Shown here one piece after another: positions 36,018-48,978 of a stretch of DNA of 64,000 nt. This DNA comes from Sympetrum striolatum (Eukaryota > Arthropoda > Insecta > Odonata > Libellulidae): assembly GCA_947579665.1 (NCBI GenBank), contig OX388348.1:6820001-6884000 (forward strand). Direction: 5' to 3'. The position numbers and the translations under genes were made by a program. A model generated the notes under the pieces. It searched no databases. It was not told where the DNA came from and saw nothing but the letters and a program-made list of their open reading frames with translations. Positions within the stretch are counted from its first letter, which is position 1. Each line of letters begins with the position of its first letter.

Positions 36018-36485
36018 AGAATGGTCGGTAGGAGCGAAGAAATAGTTCGCGAGCGATGACAATTAGCGTTAGTTACGCCTCATCTTGAGTATGCAATGTT
36101 GTGTATGTCAACAGGGCGACGAAAGGCGATACAATTTGTAAAGAATTACTACTGTAAAAGAGTAAATGTCACTCAGATGATACAGGACGCAGGACGGAAA
36201 TTATTAGAAGATAGAAGACGAATTCAAAGAATAAATTTACTAAATAAGTTCAGAGAAATCGCGTTCTCAGAAGATGTAACCTATAAAATGCGACCCCCCT
36301 TTTAAATGGGCCGTTCTGATACTGTGAGGAAGATCATGGAAATAGATGCTAGAACAAATCGTTTCAAGAATTTATTTTGTCAGCTAACGATACGCGAAAG
36401 CAATCGATTAGGAAAATGGAGTGAAGGTGCTTGCACCCCCTGCCACACGCCGAAACCCGGCTTGCAGGATGTTTACGTGACATAG
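36018..36485 (+). pseudogene. non-LTR retrotransposon reverse transcriptase, C-terminal remnant
   Basis: One reading frame runs from 36018 to the TAG at 36483-36485 with only two internal stops (TGA 36057-36059 and TAA 36303-36305). Its translation contains LALVTPHLEYA, then RRKAIQFVKNYY, then VTQMIQDAG and LLEDRRRIQR, and ends IREWN-like as LTIRESNRLG. This order (LVRPHLEYA, RRAARFV, SVTQML-L-W--LE-RR, RTIR-WN) is the standard C-terminal signature of CR1/L2/Jockey-type LINE reverse transcriptases. About ten residues are missing between LEYA and the RR motif. The N-terminal endonuclease and catalytic palm are absent, as expected of a 5'-truncated LINE copy. The short extension after the last motif, rich in C, T and P, may be the genuine end of the protein. 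Orientation is plus. Confidence 0.85.
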
Positions 36486-39400
36486 ACAACAGCAGTAACG
36501 TAATGAAAATTTCTCCTGTATTGGAAAAGGAATAAGTGACTAGAATTATTAGGACGGCGATAAGTTGGCATTCGAAACGGAAAACTCGCGCAACGAACTT
36601 AAGTAATCCCATCTTAATTTTGAGAAATTATGAAACTATCTGGAAATGAGGTGCATTCTTTGTGTTTTACATTTTATTGGATCAGAGATCGTTCTTTTTT
36701 TATAGGACAATTCAACGCTGATAATTACGGGAAGATTGCTGAGTGGAATTTCTCAACAGAATTCGTATTTAGAAGGATAATGCCTAATTCGAAAGATTAT
36801 TTATGAGAAATCCGCGTAATTACATTGATTTTTTAAACGGAAATCAAATTTTTAAATAATCGAAATATCTAATTAGAGGATTACGAAGCACGTACAGTAT
36901 ATTAATTGTAACTCGAATAACGTATAGTTTTTGCAGCAGCTGTTCGTGTATTTATTCATTCTTTCCGGGATTTGTGACGATGATTATTGAATTTCAGGTC
37001 ATATTTGATCTATGATTGAGCATTACGCATCATTTTTCTCCATTGAAGCACTTCTTCAGAGCAAATCTTTAAAGAACGATATCATCTAAAAGATTAATAG
37101 AGGCTCTCGATTGTGCATTACGGACGGAAAACCGGTGTTGGAATGAGAGTTTGAGAGAAAACTAGTGTTATAAGATGCATGATATTAGCTAGGACCTCTC
37201 AGAAAGTGTATTTATAAATAGGGACATTTCACCCAATACTCTGTATATATTCTTTGCAGAACGTCTGCTCTTTCATTTCTTTACAGTACACCTTTCTTTT
37301 CCCATGCTGTCTTCGGACTTCTCCTCAGTGATTCGATGGTAGGACAATTTCTCTCTGAAATATACCCATTCGATTATTTATTTATTCGATTTATCCAAAT
37401 ATGTTTCTCCTCCTACGTGACTGGACTCGTTCTTATGCACAGATTTTTCCATTTTCTCCGATGTTATATCACAACAGAGTCGAACATAATCAGAATGTTT
37501 TCATTACCTGAGAAACTCGATGAGTGCATTGCCTCGACTGATTTTGTGTGTTCGAATCTGAATTACATTTTGAGGTACCGAAAACTCTTCGTTAGAGATT
37601 TCTCTTTCCTCGGCTACTCATTCTTGCATTTAGTGACAACAGGCCGCTCGAACGCCTTCGTCTGCTGTGAAACAACCTCTTGAATATACCTCGGCTGGAT
37701 CACCACATTTCTTCCTGAGACATAACGACTTTCGCCATTCCATTTAATGTGTAAAACTATTCCAGTAGCAGAAATCCTCCGTGTCCTTCTCCAGAGCAAG
37801 TCCCAAATTCTCATCATCTGTATTCGGAGATTATCTAAATCATCACACGCTATTAACTCGATATAACGCACGATTTGTACGATATGAAGAGATGAAAATT
37901 CTGTATAAGGATTCGGTTTTAATATCCTCGCTCATGAACTGAACGATGTCTCTCTCTGTGGTGGAAAGGGAAAGAGCCAACGCAATTTGAAAAAACATTG
38001 ATCTCTTTCTGAAATGATAACGAAAAACATTCCAATTGAAATAAAACTCACTTTTGGGAATACATTTCCAATGAATTTCTTCCAAGTGACTTTAAACACT
38101 AAAAATATTCAAATTTATCTCGAAAAATAACTGATTCATATCGAATAGTATAATACTCATTGACGAGTTAATAACTATAGCGATGGGTTAATTTAATTCG
38201 GCTAGCATTTATCTTAATAAACTGGAGTAATTAAAACCAGAAAATTCTTTGCTTTCTTTGAAATTCGTAACTAAATAGTTATTTTTATATTGGTTTAATG
38301 TTTGATGTAAACTTCCTAGTAATAAAGGTAAGTTTTAACTCATTGATCATTTTCCTGTTACTGTAATGAGCATGGCTGTAGTGTCTACAACGTTAATGAA
38401 ACCAATCTGCTGGTTGGCAGTCCATAAAACCTTCTATATGCAGAAGGAATAGATCAATTGGTTTTTAGATTTGACAGATAATTAGCTCGTGTTTAGTGAA
38501 TCCAGCTTAGCATGATTCTAGTTATAAATTTTCTCATTAAATCCTCTTTCTATCTCAAAATATTTCACTTGATCATCTTTCAGTAAAAATGTAAAAAGTA
38601 ATTACTTAAAATCTACTTTTTTGACAAACTTTTACACGATTCCACAAAAAAATAATCAGTGTATTCATGTAAAAGTTGATTCATTCTTTTTTCACCAAGA
38701 TTAACTTTAACTTCATTTGACCATACAATACAATTTATTCATTTTGTGAATTTAAAAAGATTAGGAACCATTACTTAATGAGATGAAGATATTTCCTACT
38801 TTGATGGCAATTTCAGCTACGGCATTGATTAGAAACAAAATTTTGGAGTAGTCTAGATAATTTCAATTGGTGAATTTCACTAAAAATATATTGCACCTGT
38901 TCTTAGTACATACATACTGATCATGTATGAGTATCGCAAAACAGGCCTCTTATCTCTTAAGGCCACGTTGCCACTTTGTAGTATCACACCGTAGCAGCTA
39001 ACTCTGCAAGGAAAAGTATAATTTATTAAACGTTCGTTCTAAATGCAGAAATATTTAAATGGTTGGTAAAACTTAAACGAAATTGTAGGAAAATAAATTA
39101 GAGAACCATAGGAAATGCACAGTTCCTATTTAAAATCGAAGTAGTGTAGTATGACGTCGATCTAAATACAAGATTTTCCTATTTAACATTACTTTATACA
39201 AGTAGCTAGAATAGTGAACTATTATTTTGTAACAATAATAAATATAGCCATAAAGTTAATCTGAGAATAACTCTTATTAATGGTTCAGGATGATTTAATA
39301 ATAAATCTCATATTAAACTGTATAAGTTATGAAAATAGCTAACCAAAAGTAAAATAAGCACATAGTTATAATATCTAACGACGTTTATTAATCCACGGCT

Positions 39401-42400
39401 AATAGTGTCCGCTGATAAACATTTTTTTGCCCAATTATTCCTATATTACAAGTGACGGAGAGTGAGATAGTATTTGCACATTTGATCATGTAGCCTAAAA
39501 ACCTAAGGAAGAAATTGGAAAAAATACTCACACATGAATCGCTCTTTCACTATCCACCGATTTCCTTTCAAGAGGCATTCTTCTAGTGAAAATAAAAAGT
39601 AGTCAATTATAAATTATAGTCAAATGAAATGGTATCTTAATTGTATGGTTTTGGCTGAGTTAAACAAATTTTATCGAATGTCAATTTTAGAAGCAAGGTG
39701 TTCGTGTTTTACTCTACTTCACCTTTCGTTAAGAAATACTGCTATTTTGAAGGAGAAATATCGTCCCGAAGGTGATTAAAAATTATTTAATTCAAAATTT
39801 CCCTCGCTTTAGCAATCTTGCCTCTCTTAAACGCCGCAATTTCTCATTAATTTCTTAATTCCTCGTTATCAATCTTTCCCGAAATATCCCATTCTCTTTC
39901 TCATCAAGCAGCCCATCCCTCCTTTGTGAGGTAATTCCAAGGAGAGCATTTTCCCTTACCTTCGCATCTTATCCAACCCACATTACCTATTTATGTTTCG
40001 TCTCCAGGGATTTCGCGAGACTAGAATTTATCAAGGAATGAAAGGAACGCATTTCGCGATAATTGACGATTCCCAACAAAAAGCATAAGAAGTTGGTTTC
40101 TAAATGTTATTCCACGATACGTTTTTTGTCTTACTCTCGGTGATATATACCTCCAATCCTATATTTTTTATTCATTGTGATTTAATTTATATTTCGTTAA
40201 TTAGCGTATTTAAATGCTTTCAGGACCGAAAATTTTATATCAATAAGATCATTTGTGACGAAATCTCGTGGTTTGGCATTCACAGCCAAAATACCTTTTG
40301 TCTCTGTGCTGATTAAGGATGAGATTCTTCTTTTACTTTTTTTTACTTCTCCGCTTGTCTTCTAAACGCGAACGAAGAGCCGCGGAAATATTTGTGAATA
40401 AATAAGATTTACTAGGATCATATGACGATATCCAGGTTGCAGCCAAAACTGATTAACATGAACTCTTAATCATTACAAAATAATTACAAACATTTACCAT
40501 TCATATATCTTACATATTTAGCCAAAAAATGTACACTTCATGCTATATAACACTACAATGAACTATTTTAATTACCCCCTTCTGTCAAATATAATTTATT
40601 ACAATATATTTTTTACATTAACGGATATTTTTAGAGTCAAGCATTCACCGATACTAGAAAGGCTGAGGCAAAATGATTTGCTTAAATTTATTGAAATTCG
40701 CTTTATACAACAAAATTTAAAGATTAATTGCGATCAAAAAGGCTGAGTCTAATTTGGACTTTTAATTAGACTCTGGTATTCTGAATAATACATTGAAAGT
40801 AGTGAAGTCTACGAAATCAATTTTTTCTGCAAAGTAATTTCTCAGTAAGAGGCAGTCTACGAAGTTTACCTAATAAATGTTGACGACGAATTTTTCTCCG
40901 TTAATCAGTTAATCGATTGCTGAATAAAAGTTAGCTCAGTATCAAAGCGTAGCTAATGAGAGTCCCCGCTTCTATTTGGACTCCGTGTTGACTTGGGCTC
41001 TGATATCCGAAAACGTCAAACTCTCTTAATCAGAACTCTTCTAAAAATTAGAACACAGGCGTAGATTGCACTGATTAGAGTCACTTCTGGGACAACATAT
41101 AAAGAAATAGTTTCTATTGAGCAGCAATTGAGTATTAACGTAGTTTTATAAACTTAAAACATTTGCTTAGGGATTACATCCGAGTAATCAAGATTAAAAA
41201 TCAAAGAATCTTTGATTTTTATCTCTTTTTCGGCCTTTCGCTCTTTACTGGACATATAAAGGTATCATTCTCATCGATTGAACATTTTACATTCATTAAA
41301 TTACTCATGTGATGATTAACTGGTTTCCAAGTCATTAAGGTATCCAATTACGAGCAAAAGTAAAATAACAGACTACAGTTAATGATTACCACCCATAAAA
41401 TATTCTACTTTTTCATAAGTAAGGAGAGATTTTTTATTTAAATATATGTTGTATTTTGAAATTATTATTATTAAAATAATCAGGTCATAATCGGTCAACT
41501 TTCCAGTGCAAAAACATATCAGCAAGAAACGCATCCAGTCCATACGCAGAAATTCACCAATTCTGCTGTTCCAGTTCCACCTATTCACTAATTGATTAAG
41601 GTTATTTCTTTAATACATTCCAGGAATCCCGACATTTGTTAACACTCAAATACTATAATCAGAGAAAGGTAAGAATTGAATGATTCAACTCGATATTCCC
41701 CCAAAGACGGCGGGACAACCCTTTGAAAACTAAGGGAATAGAAAGGATAATTGACGAGAAAAGAGCGGATCTTAGCAGGTTTATTGTCCTGGTAGCAAAC
41801 ATGAGGAACCATTTGGCGCGGTCGTCCTTCTGCGTCCAGCCACCACCAAAAAGGACGACCTCCAACTCTGACGCAATTCGCATATGACCACCCATTTCCA
41901 AACCTTAGTTTGACCTCCAGCTCTTCAACGGTCATAAGATGTGTGTGGAGTCAAAGAAAGAACCGGAAGCATAGACAAAGAAAAGAGAGCCTCTATACGA
42001 ATCGAGGTCCATGGAAAGCAACGCCTCTGACTCTACTCCGATACAATAAGAAATTTACAAATACGAGAAAGCACCACTTTACCCCGACCGACCTGATAAA
42101 ACTACCGAATATCTTCTGTCGTATTAGCAGTCTGCCAACTAGTGATTATCCTGATATAAACATTATAATTTCTATATTAAATCTTCAAGAGCGTCGATTG
42201 ATCCCTCATCGAAGAGTTTCATTTGCATGTAGTACTTGGAAAGCCTTCAAGTAATCCATTCAATTATTTTACTGTTCTTTTTACAAGAGTATTTCCTTAA
42301 ATCTAATTTTGGAGGTTCAACATATATTCTGAAAGATTGGTAATTTTTATCGATAAATCCTTTCGACCTATTCAGAATCTCCCATTTACTTTATAAGATT

Positions 42401-43343
42401 CATGTTTACTTGTGCTGAAGCAGTTCTTAGAAACTTTTGTTCGCCAATGGGAAATACATATTATCTACGAGAGACTTTAAAAAATGAAATGATCTGCCGT
42501 TCATACCGGTGTATTGAGTATAGCCAATGTTCTCTTTCGTTTCTCCAAATACTTTGACTATTGTTCCCTGTGTAACAATGAATCTGTTGAAGCAGGCATC
42601 TTTATAAGATCAAGTGAGAGTATTGATTTCCGGAAAAGTCAATTTCTCATCGGAGGTACACTCCATCCCACGTTCTTATTAATGCACTAATCGTGTGTTT
42701 TTCCTGATTGTCTTCCTTTTCTCCATCGTCAGCCATTATCTTCGCATTCCTTATTCACTGATCTATTCTCTCTAGATCCAATCTCGCCCCTCCAATTCCC
42801 TTCCTCCATCAACGCCTTCTTAAGCCTCCGCCAAATATTCCCTCCGTAATTGGCCTCCTCGCCCTTCCTAATTAGCACTCTCCCCTTATATTACCCGAAA
42901 ATTACGATTTTAAAGAAATTTACAAGTTTATATTTCAGATTTTTTTAGCAAAGATTCTTATCAGGTTTCTTTCCGGTCTTTTGAGAGCTACTTTCAGTAA
43001 AAGATCGCAGTGAATTTTAATGAAGTGTTTCAAAACACTGGTAAATAAATTCTTTCGGTATACGTTTAGCCAATTCTACTCAAGTTACCTTAGATTCATA
43101 ATAATATATCGATAGGTTATATATTTGTGATAGATGAATGATAATATATTCATACATTTATTTAAGTAAAATTGTTTACAAATTCAATCACTCTGGCCTC
43201 CTCTTAGTGGAACTCCTTCTTAAACTAACTTCCTAACCTTGCCTTATAAAGAGTCAAACAATAATAACTTTAGCAGCCACTATCACGTGACTCTCCAGGT
43301 AATTAAGCTTAGGACTTCCTCCGTCCAGAACAATTTATTTCAG
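36486..43343. other. long non-coding stretch
   Basis: About 6.9 kb without a supportable gene. A perfect 10-bp inverted repeat (GAGTCTAATT/AATTAGACTC) lies at 40745-40773. The 42690-42900 interval is pyrimidine-rich on the plus strand. Open frames around 41639-42254 on both strands have no recognisable domain. Confidence 0.5.
40745..40773. repeat. perfect 10-bp inverted repeat, 9-base spacer
   Basis: GAGTCTAATT (40745-40754) and AATTAGACTC (40764-40773) are exact reverse complements. Confidence 0.85.
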
Positions 43344-43435
43344 CTAACACACAAATAAACACTTGTACAATAATATTAGGAAAGTTGCACAATATTTAAC
43401 AAATGCACGACTGGTTTATCTGCCATCATCAGGTG
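43344..43435 (-). repeat. degraded relative of the 49-kb hammerhead-like element
   Basis: Read on the minus strand this contains CTGATGATGGCA (canonical CTGATGA core, from 43432 down to 43426), then AAACCAGTCGTGC, and about 60 bases later TTGTACAAGTGTTTATTTG followed by TGTGTT. The copy at 48979-49139 has CTGAGGATGGTG, GAAACCGGTC and, at a similar distance, GTACAAGTGTGTTTGTGTTT. The right half of stem II and the G of GAAAC appear deleted here and CCGG has become CCAG, so this copy should not be able to cleave. Shared order of motifs supports a common family. Confidence 0.5.
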
Positions 43436-43893
43436 AAAACTAAACTTTAATACAAAACTGAGGCAAAAAGGGGAAATAGAGGGGAAACGGAAATACAAAT
43501 TTTAATCAAATTCCAACATGAGGCTCAATAGTGTTTTTCCTCCATAATTCCTTCCATCTACTCTTTTATTCCAGTGCTATTATCTAGAAGTTGCATCACT
43601 ATTTGGTTTTCCCCTTTGAACTGTTTGTTTTTTCATTTTCTTCATGGACTTCTTAATTTCTTCATTTGCTCTTACTGTAAGAGATTTTTTCATTAATAAA
43701 CCGTGTAAAGGCTTATAGATATTTCATATGTTGATTAATTATTTCTCCAAGATACCATCCTAATATCCGAAACATGAATATTTAATGAAATTGAAACTTA
43801 CCGCTAAATCTTTTACCAAATCCAGGTACCAAGTAAGGAAAACAAAATAACGAACCCTTTTCACCTGATATGAGATATTATTTCAAGTGATTA
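43436..43893. other. non-coding stretch
   Basis: AT-rich sequence between the degraded hammerhead-like repeat and the LTR. No gene is seen. Confidence 0.45.
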
Positions 43894-44186
43894 TGTAAAA
43901 CTCGTCACTTTGATTTCACTAATTATTCTCTTCACCAAAATATAGACAAAGAAGCCATTGAAGGACGTTATTTGCTTTATAAATACGTTCCTCTCCACAC
44001 CTCCAGTTCAGTTGTACTTCTGTCGGACCAATCATAAGATATTAAAGTATGAAAGATCAAACAAATATTAGTAATGAAAATCCTTTTCCGATGGTATACT
44101 CTGCATTTTTTCCTCTCATCTCCTCCACGAAGATGTGTCAGATGAGTATCTTCTCCGTCACCCCACGATGTCACGTGTTGTTTACA
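43894..44186 (+). mobile_element. LTR-retrotransposon long terminal repeat (293 bp)
   Basis: The segment begins TGTAAA and ends TTTACA, the short inverted termini with TG...CA expected of an LTR. Two bases later comes a primer binding site (44189-44206). Inside are a TATA box (TATAAATA, 43977-43984), an initiator TCAGTT (44008-44013) about 30 bp downstream, and a poly-A signal variant ATTAAA (44041-44046), giving a plausible U3-R-U5 order. No gag or pol homology follows, and I could not find the partner LTR in this window, so it is a truncated or rearranged element. A Ty3/gypsy or retrovirus-like class would be usual for a tRNA-Lys primer, but the coding region that would decide is missing. 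The left boundary relies on the TGTAAA/TTTACA match alone. Confidence 0.65.
43977..44041 (+). promoter_or_regulatory. TATA plus initiator core promoter of the LTR
   Basis: TATAAATA at 43977-43984 and TCAGTT at 44008-44013 lie at standard arthropod spacing. AGATA at 44037-44041 falls at +28 to +32 from the initiator A and fits the downstream promoter element consensus RGWYV, although that consensus is loose. Transcription would start at about 44010 and define the R region. Confidence 0.5.
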
Positions 44187-44188
44187 AA

Positions 44189-44206
44189 TGGCGCCCGAAC
44201 TGAGTC
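44189..44206 (+). other. retroelement primer binding site, tRNA-Lys type
   Basis: TGGCGCCCGAAC (44189-44200) is the exact complement of the 3' end of a tRNA-Lys including CCA, and the next six bases (TGAGTC) keep three matches to an 18-base primer site. It starts two bases after the LTR end, where a primer binding site belongs. Confidence 0.75.
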
Positions 44207-47200
44207 AAGGTGAGATCCACGTTCAGAAGCATTCATTAAGTCGCTCGTAACTAGGTTGGCGAAAATTGCCCGGTAGCTGTCGCGGAGTTAGGATTTGTGC
44301 TCATATTAATTAGTCGCATTAAATTCTGAGGAAGATATGGCGTTTTATTTTAGACGATTCTCTCCCCTTCTTCATTTTTCCTTTCTAATTTATCTTTCGC
44401 CTTTTCTCTATAAAATCCCTTTTCGATTATTTTGGGATAATTTTTCAATGGACTGAATTTATGTTTCTCGTGTCTTATACGACTATTCTAGTCTTTCATT
44501 TTTGGTTTTATATTTTATTAGAATCATGGAGTTACCGCATATCGCCCCGTTTCTTATTAGCCCTAATTTAAACTAGAAATAACTGCTGAAGTGTTTATAA
44601 TTACCGTAGCAGAGAATGTTCATGGCAAGATTTCCTGTAAATCGCAACTTTATTAGAGAGAGAGTAAACTCAAATTCAGCTTCGAAATGATCACATTTTT
44701 AAACATCTGTATGTTTTATGTTTCATTAGATAAACGAATATCTATTTCTTTCTTCTTGTCTGTTTTGAATTCGTCAACTATAAAACAAAAAATTCAATCA
44801 AGATAATCGGCCGCTGCTGAGTTGTTCATGGTGGTTTCATCCTCTTTCCTCTTTATTACCTCTTTCCATCGACTTTGTTTAGTTCCTTCTGATTTTTTTT
44901 TCTTTTTAGTATTTCTTCAATTTCTTGAGTCTTCATGTATAAATTTTCGCAAAAATTGTCTTTTATTTATATGTGTGAATGAAAAAATTTTAAATTCGCA
45001 GTTTTCGACCTCATTTCACACCAAAGCGATATACGAATGAAAATACTTTCCAAGAATCGCTTTGGTAATAATTAAAGTTGTCCATGAAAAATATTAATTC
45101 TTTCGGCAATTGCTCCTTTTAACGCCATCTTGCTTAAGATATTACAATATTGGATTGCTTTTTCTTATTATTATTATTACATACCTTTGATATTTCCCAA
45201 AAATACAGTATTTTCCGCTATAATTATGTGTAAAATATAGTCAAAACGTATTATTATAATTATATCATGTTTTGCACAAAGTAAATCTTAGTTTCGACAA
45301 TTTTTCCAGTGAGATTTGTTCAGAAGTAGCTCTTTTTCCCGCGAGATTGATGGTTGCCCTTAGTTACGAATCACTGTTGAGTTATTTATAATCCAGTGGA
45401 CTGTTTTAACCTTACGGTTTGGTTAGTTATTATCTTTGCTTGATTAAAATAGGAAAATATTCAAATAATTAAATCGAAAATATCTGCAATGATTCCATTT
45501 ACATCCTATCATATATAGACGACATGCGAATAGTTTCTAACAAATGGTTTTTAAAATTCTACTCATTGGATTTAGCAATTATTTCAGAAAATCGTCTACT
45601 ATGACTTAAGATTCTGAGATTAAATCTAGTTAACTTGGGAGATAGAAGACGGATTCAATATTATTTTAATGCTCGAAAAGATATTCTCAAATTCAAATAT
45701 TGGAAGATGGTTTTGAAGACTAGTAGACAAGAACTCAAGGAAATCTTAGGTTCTCAGCTTAAATACTGCTTCGATGTCCATCGACATATATGCCGCTATT
45801 CTGGTGCCATCTTCCGTGCATACATTGAAGGTGGCAAAAGGGGCCAAAAGTAGAAGCAATATTCAGGCTGGAAACCCGAGAAAATGCCCTGCAATAGCAA
45901 TCCAATTTTTGCATTGATCACATATGAATTATTCAGACATGTTTCTCAAAAACAGGTGGCTAAAACGCAGATATCTGAGCCTAGAATGTGTGAAATTCAA
46001 TGAAAATTTAGCCGAATATAACTCCCGCGGGCGATATGCCATAAGTTTCATGAATAGTTGGTAATCGTACGATGGTATCGCAAAATACTGCGTTTTCACT
46101 AAGCAGCCGTCCCAAATGTCTCGATGGAGAAGTACATCTTCTTGTAAGAGTACATGGAGATTCCTAAGATTTCATGGAGATTCTAAATTCAGAGCAAATT
46201 TGAACGAAGCCCACGCGGACACTTAGAGCGCTGTCCCATGAAATTCATATTTTTCATATTTCATATTCACAATTGATTATTCATAGCCAGCTGAAATTAT
46301 TTCTTTTATTCCAATTTCTTCAAATGTGGGTTTAATGAACTCGGACTCGTTTTATATTAAGTTGGCTTTAAGTAAACCTTTTCCTTATTCCAATACGTTT
46401 GTCTTTTCACAGAAGCAGCTTACCACAACGATTCACGGCGGAGCGGTTCAAAGTCGCAATTGCTTTAATTACCGTCCTTTTCACATCCAAAGTCCCGCGA
46501 TATCTCTTTCATCTCTTCTTTGTGGAAAAATCCGCATGTCTCTTTTAGAATGCATGCGCGCGGAGCATTCGAACCGTATTTTTTCGGAAAAATATGGTGG
46601 ATTTTCGGATCCCTTTCTCCGTATGTGGGACAGGCATCCTTAACACGCTTTTGTTTCTTTCCTTCGACATCCACATCTGTTGCGCTTTTGACCAAACGCG
46701 AGTGGTAATAGGCTTTGATAAGGTTTTCGCGTTGCAGCGCACGGAATACCTCAGCAAGTTACAATGGTCTTTAGTTGTAATCAAATTGAATACGAGCAGC
46801 TTGTTTATTGAGTTATTTAAATTGCAATTTCTTGCGAAGCAACACCATATTTAAGCTGCAAACGAGTTTTTGCTTTTTATTAGTGATTCCCCTCTTTGAT
46901 CAATAGCATTACAATCCCCATAATCTGGCTTCTTTACTGTAGTAAACTCTTTGAAAGGACTATGAATCCATTTATAATTAACAACTGGTCCATCAAGTTG
47001 ATTTTGGTAGAGGAAATAAATTCGTTGCTTTATTATATTTTTGGAAAGAAACGAGGGGTAGAATATATTGGGAATGTGAAAGAAATTTTAGAACTCAAGA
47101 AAAGAGGATCCTCAAATGAAGCAAATCTGGTAAAACTCAGAACTACGTAGATGTGCGCACAAAACAGGAAATAAATATTAGTGAATAATTCTGTCTGGCT

Positions 47201-48978
47201 TAGGGATTATACGGCTGCAGTAATTCAGATTCAGATATAGCTTTTCGCTCAGAAAACTCATTATTTGCGCATATAAAAAGAATGCAAGTGCTTTAATCCA
47301 GAAGTGTATCCATCCTTGCGGTAGAGTGTGATTAATGTAGAGAAGAGAAAAATGTGTGGCGGAAATTCACTGCGTGAGATATAAACAAATCCAGAATTGC
47401 CATTTGTCAAAGAAAGAAGTTAATAAATAGTAAAGGTATACCTCGCAGTTAAATACCTTAAGTGGGGCACATGAGCTATAAAATACAAAGACGTAGCAAA
47501 ATATTTTGATTACTTATATTTAATTGTAATATATTATCAGTGAGAGCGACTCGCCGATTCTTACTCAAAGTTTTCTTAATGAAAAACAATGCTGAAGTAA
47601 GCTACAAGTAAGTTTCTAAGTATCATTAATCTACAGATAAAGCATAAATGAAATATTTCAGAAAACCTGTTAAAATGTCAAATCCGTTTTGAGATTACAC
47701 CCATAGCGTTATGTTTAAGAGGAAAGACATATTGAGTATTCAGTTCACTTGATTCGATTTTATTCTTACTGAAAATAGTACTATTGCAACAAGTTATCAT
47801 GTGTTACACACTTTAAAGGTTAGTTTCCTTTCTGGAGCTTTGACCATTTATTTCAACATTTGCAATTATATATGCAGATTTCGATGTGAGATGAAATATT
47901 AATTTCTATAAGTCTGATGTAAAATATTCTAATTACATTTATCTTTTACGGAACCCTGCACCTCCTAATGGTACAAATATAGCACACGCCGATCAAATTG
48001 CAGAAAATGGGAGTAACTCTTTTAAATTTTTTCGCGATGGTGCGGATTCAAATAACGAATGGCTAAATGAAAATAAATGGAATTCAATCGTCCGAAGTAT
48101 TTTCGCTTATGATTATTATTAAAAGATAGTTAGTGCGTCTTTCCTCGCAATCCCCCGTCGCAGATGGTCCATATAGCGACCCCACATTTCGATTCAGCAA
48201 AAAAGAAAGAATTGAGCATCTGGACCCTAAAAAACCGTCATTTCAACATTCCACGCCGAACGAGGCAGCGTTTTAGGAATATCAGGAAAATGGACGCGGA
48301 TTATTCTTTCTCGAAACTTTCAAATGTTTTCTCTCCTCTTTCTGTCCTCTTCTTCGTCTAATTCTCCGTGGAGAAATGGAGATCGCCGAAAGAATCCCAC
48401 GGACTCGATGGAAGCGAGAAAAAAGAAAAGTTCTTCAAAGAGAATGAATAAATGCATGTAAACGCTTGAGGCCGTGTACTTTGGAAGATGTCTTGAGAAG
48501 TGATGTTCGCTCCATTACTGGACGCGAAATGGTGACGTCATCTCTACGTTAGAAACGCAGCGTGACCCAAATAAAGGACGCCATTAGCTTTGAGAGAAAA
48601 ACAAAAGAATTGCACACGGCGCCAAGTACGAATGCTGTTGCATTCTCGGGTATGTTTTCTCGTGCCGTTTCCATGCGAACCCGCCTTCACACTTTCAGCC
48701 TTTATAACAACATCGCTTTAAATATTTTCCAAATATGAAAACATTGTTTGCGTGGAACTGTGAATTATGTAGCAGCATCGATGTTTACTACAATAAAGTC
48801 TGATTTTTCATCTTAATAATATAATTTCAATCCCACTTTTCGATTATTTATCTTACACATTTCGTTATATGTTTAATTTTTGTCGAATTCTACGTCTTCT
48901 CCTTTCTAAATCGAAGTATCGTATTTATTTGTTATTTGCAATTTGTAATTATTCTGCGACGATGGAATTAATGATAAT
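44207..48978. other. long non-coding stretch
   Basis: No supportable gene and no gag/pol homology following the LTR. The 46420-46760 interval is GC-elevated and has overlapping open frames on both strands, a pattern that fits low stop density rather than coding. A palindromic CRE-type TGACGTCA lies at 48533-48540 in a second GC-elevated patch. Confidence 0.5.

Noticed and set aside
41639..41935. 98-codon minus-strand frame and a 114-codon plus frame next to it
   Set aside because: No family resemblance and no supporting signals; treated as chance.
45635..45853. 72-codon plus frame, at first taken for a transposase fragment
   Set aside because: No motif of any transposase or reverse transcriptase could be matched.
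46326..46854. Five overlapping open frames on both strands
   Set aside because: Open in several frames at once in a GC-elevated patch, without any recognisable domain; low stop density is enough to explain them.
48533..48540. TGACGTCA as a CRE/ATF regulatory site
   Set aside because: An eight-base palindrome is expected by chance about once in a window of this size, and no gene is nearby to regulate.
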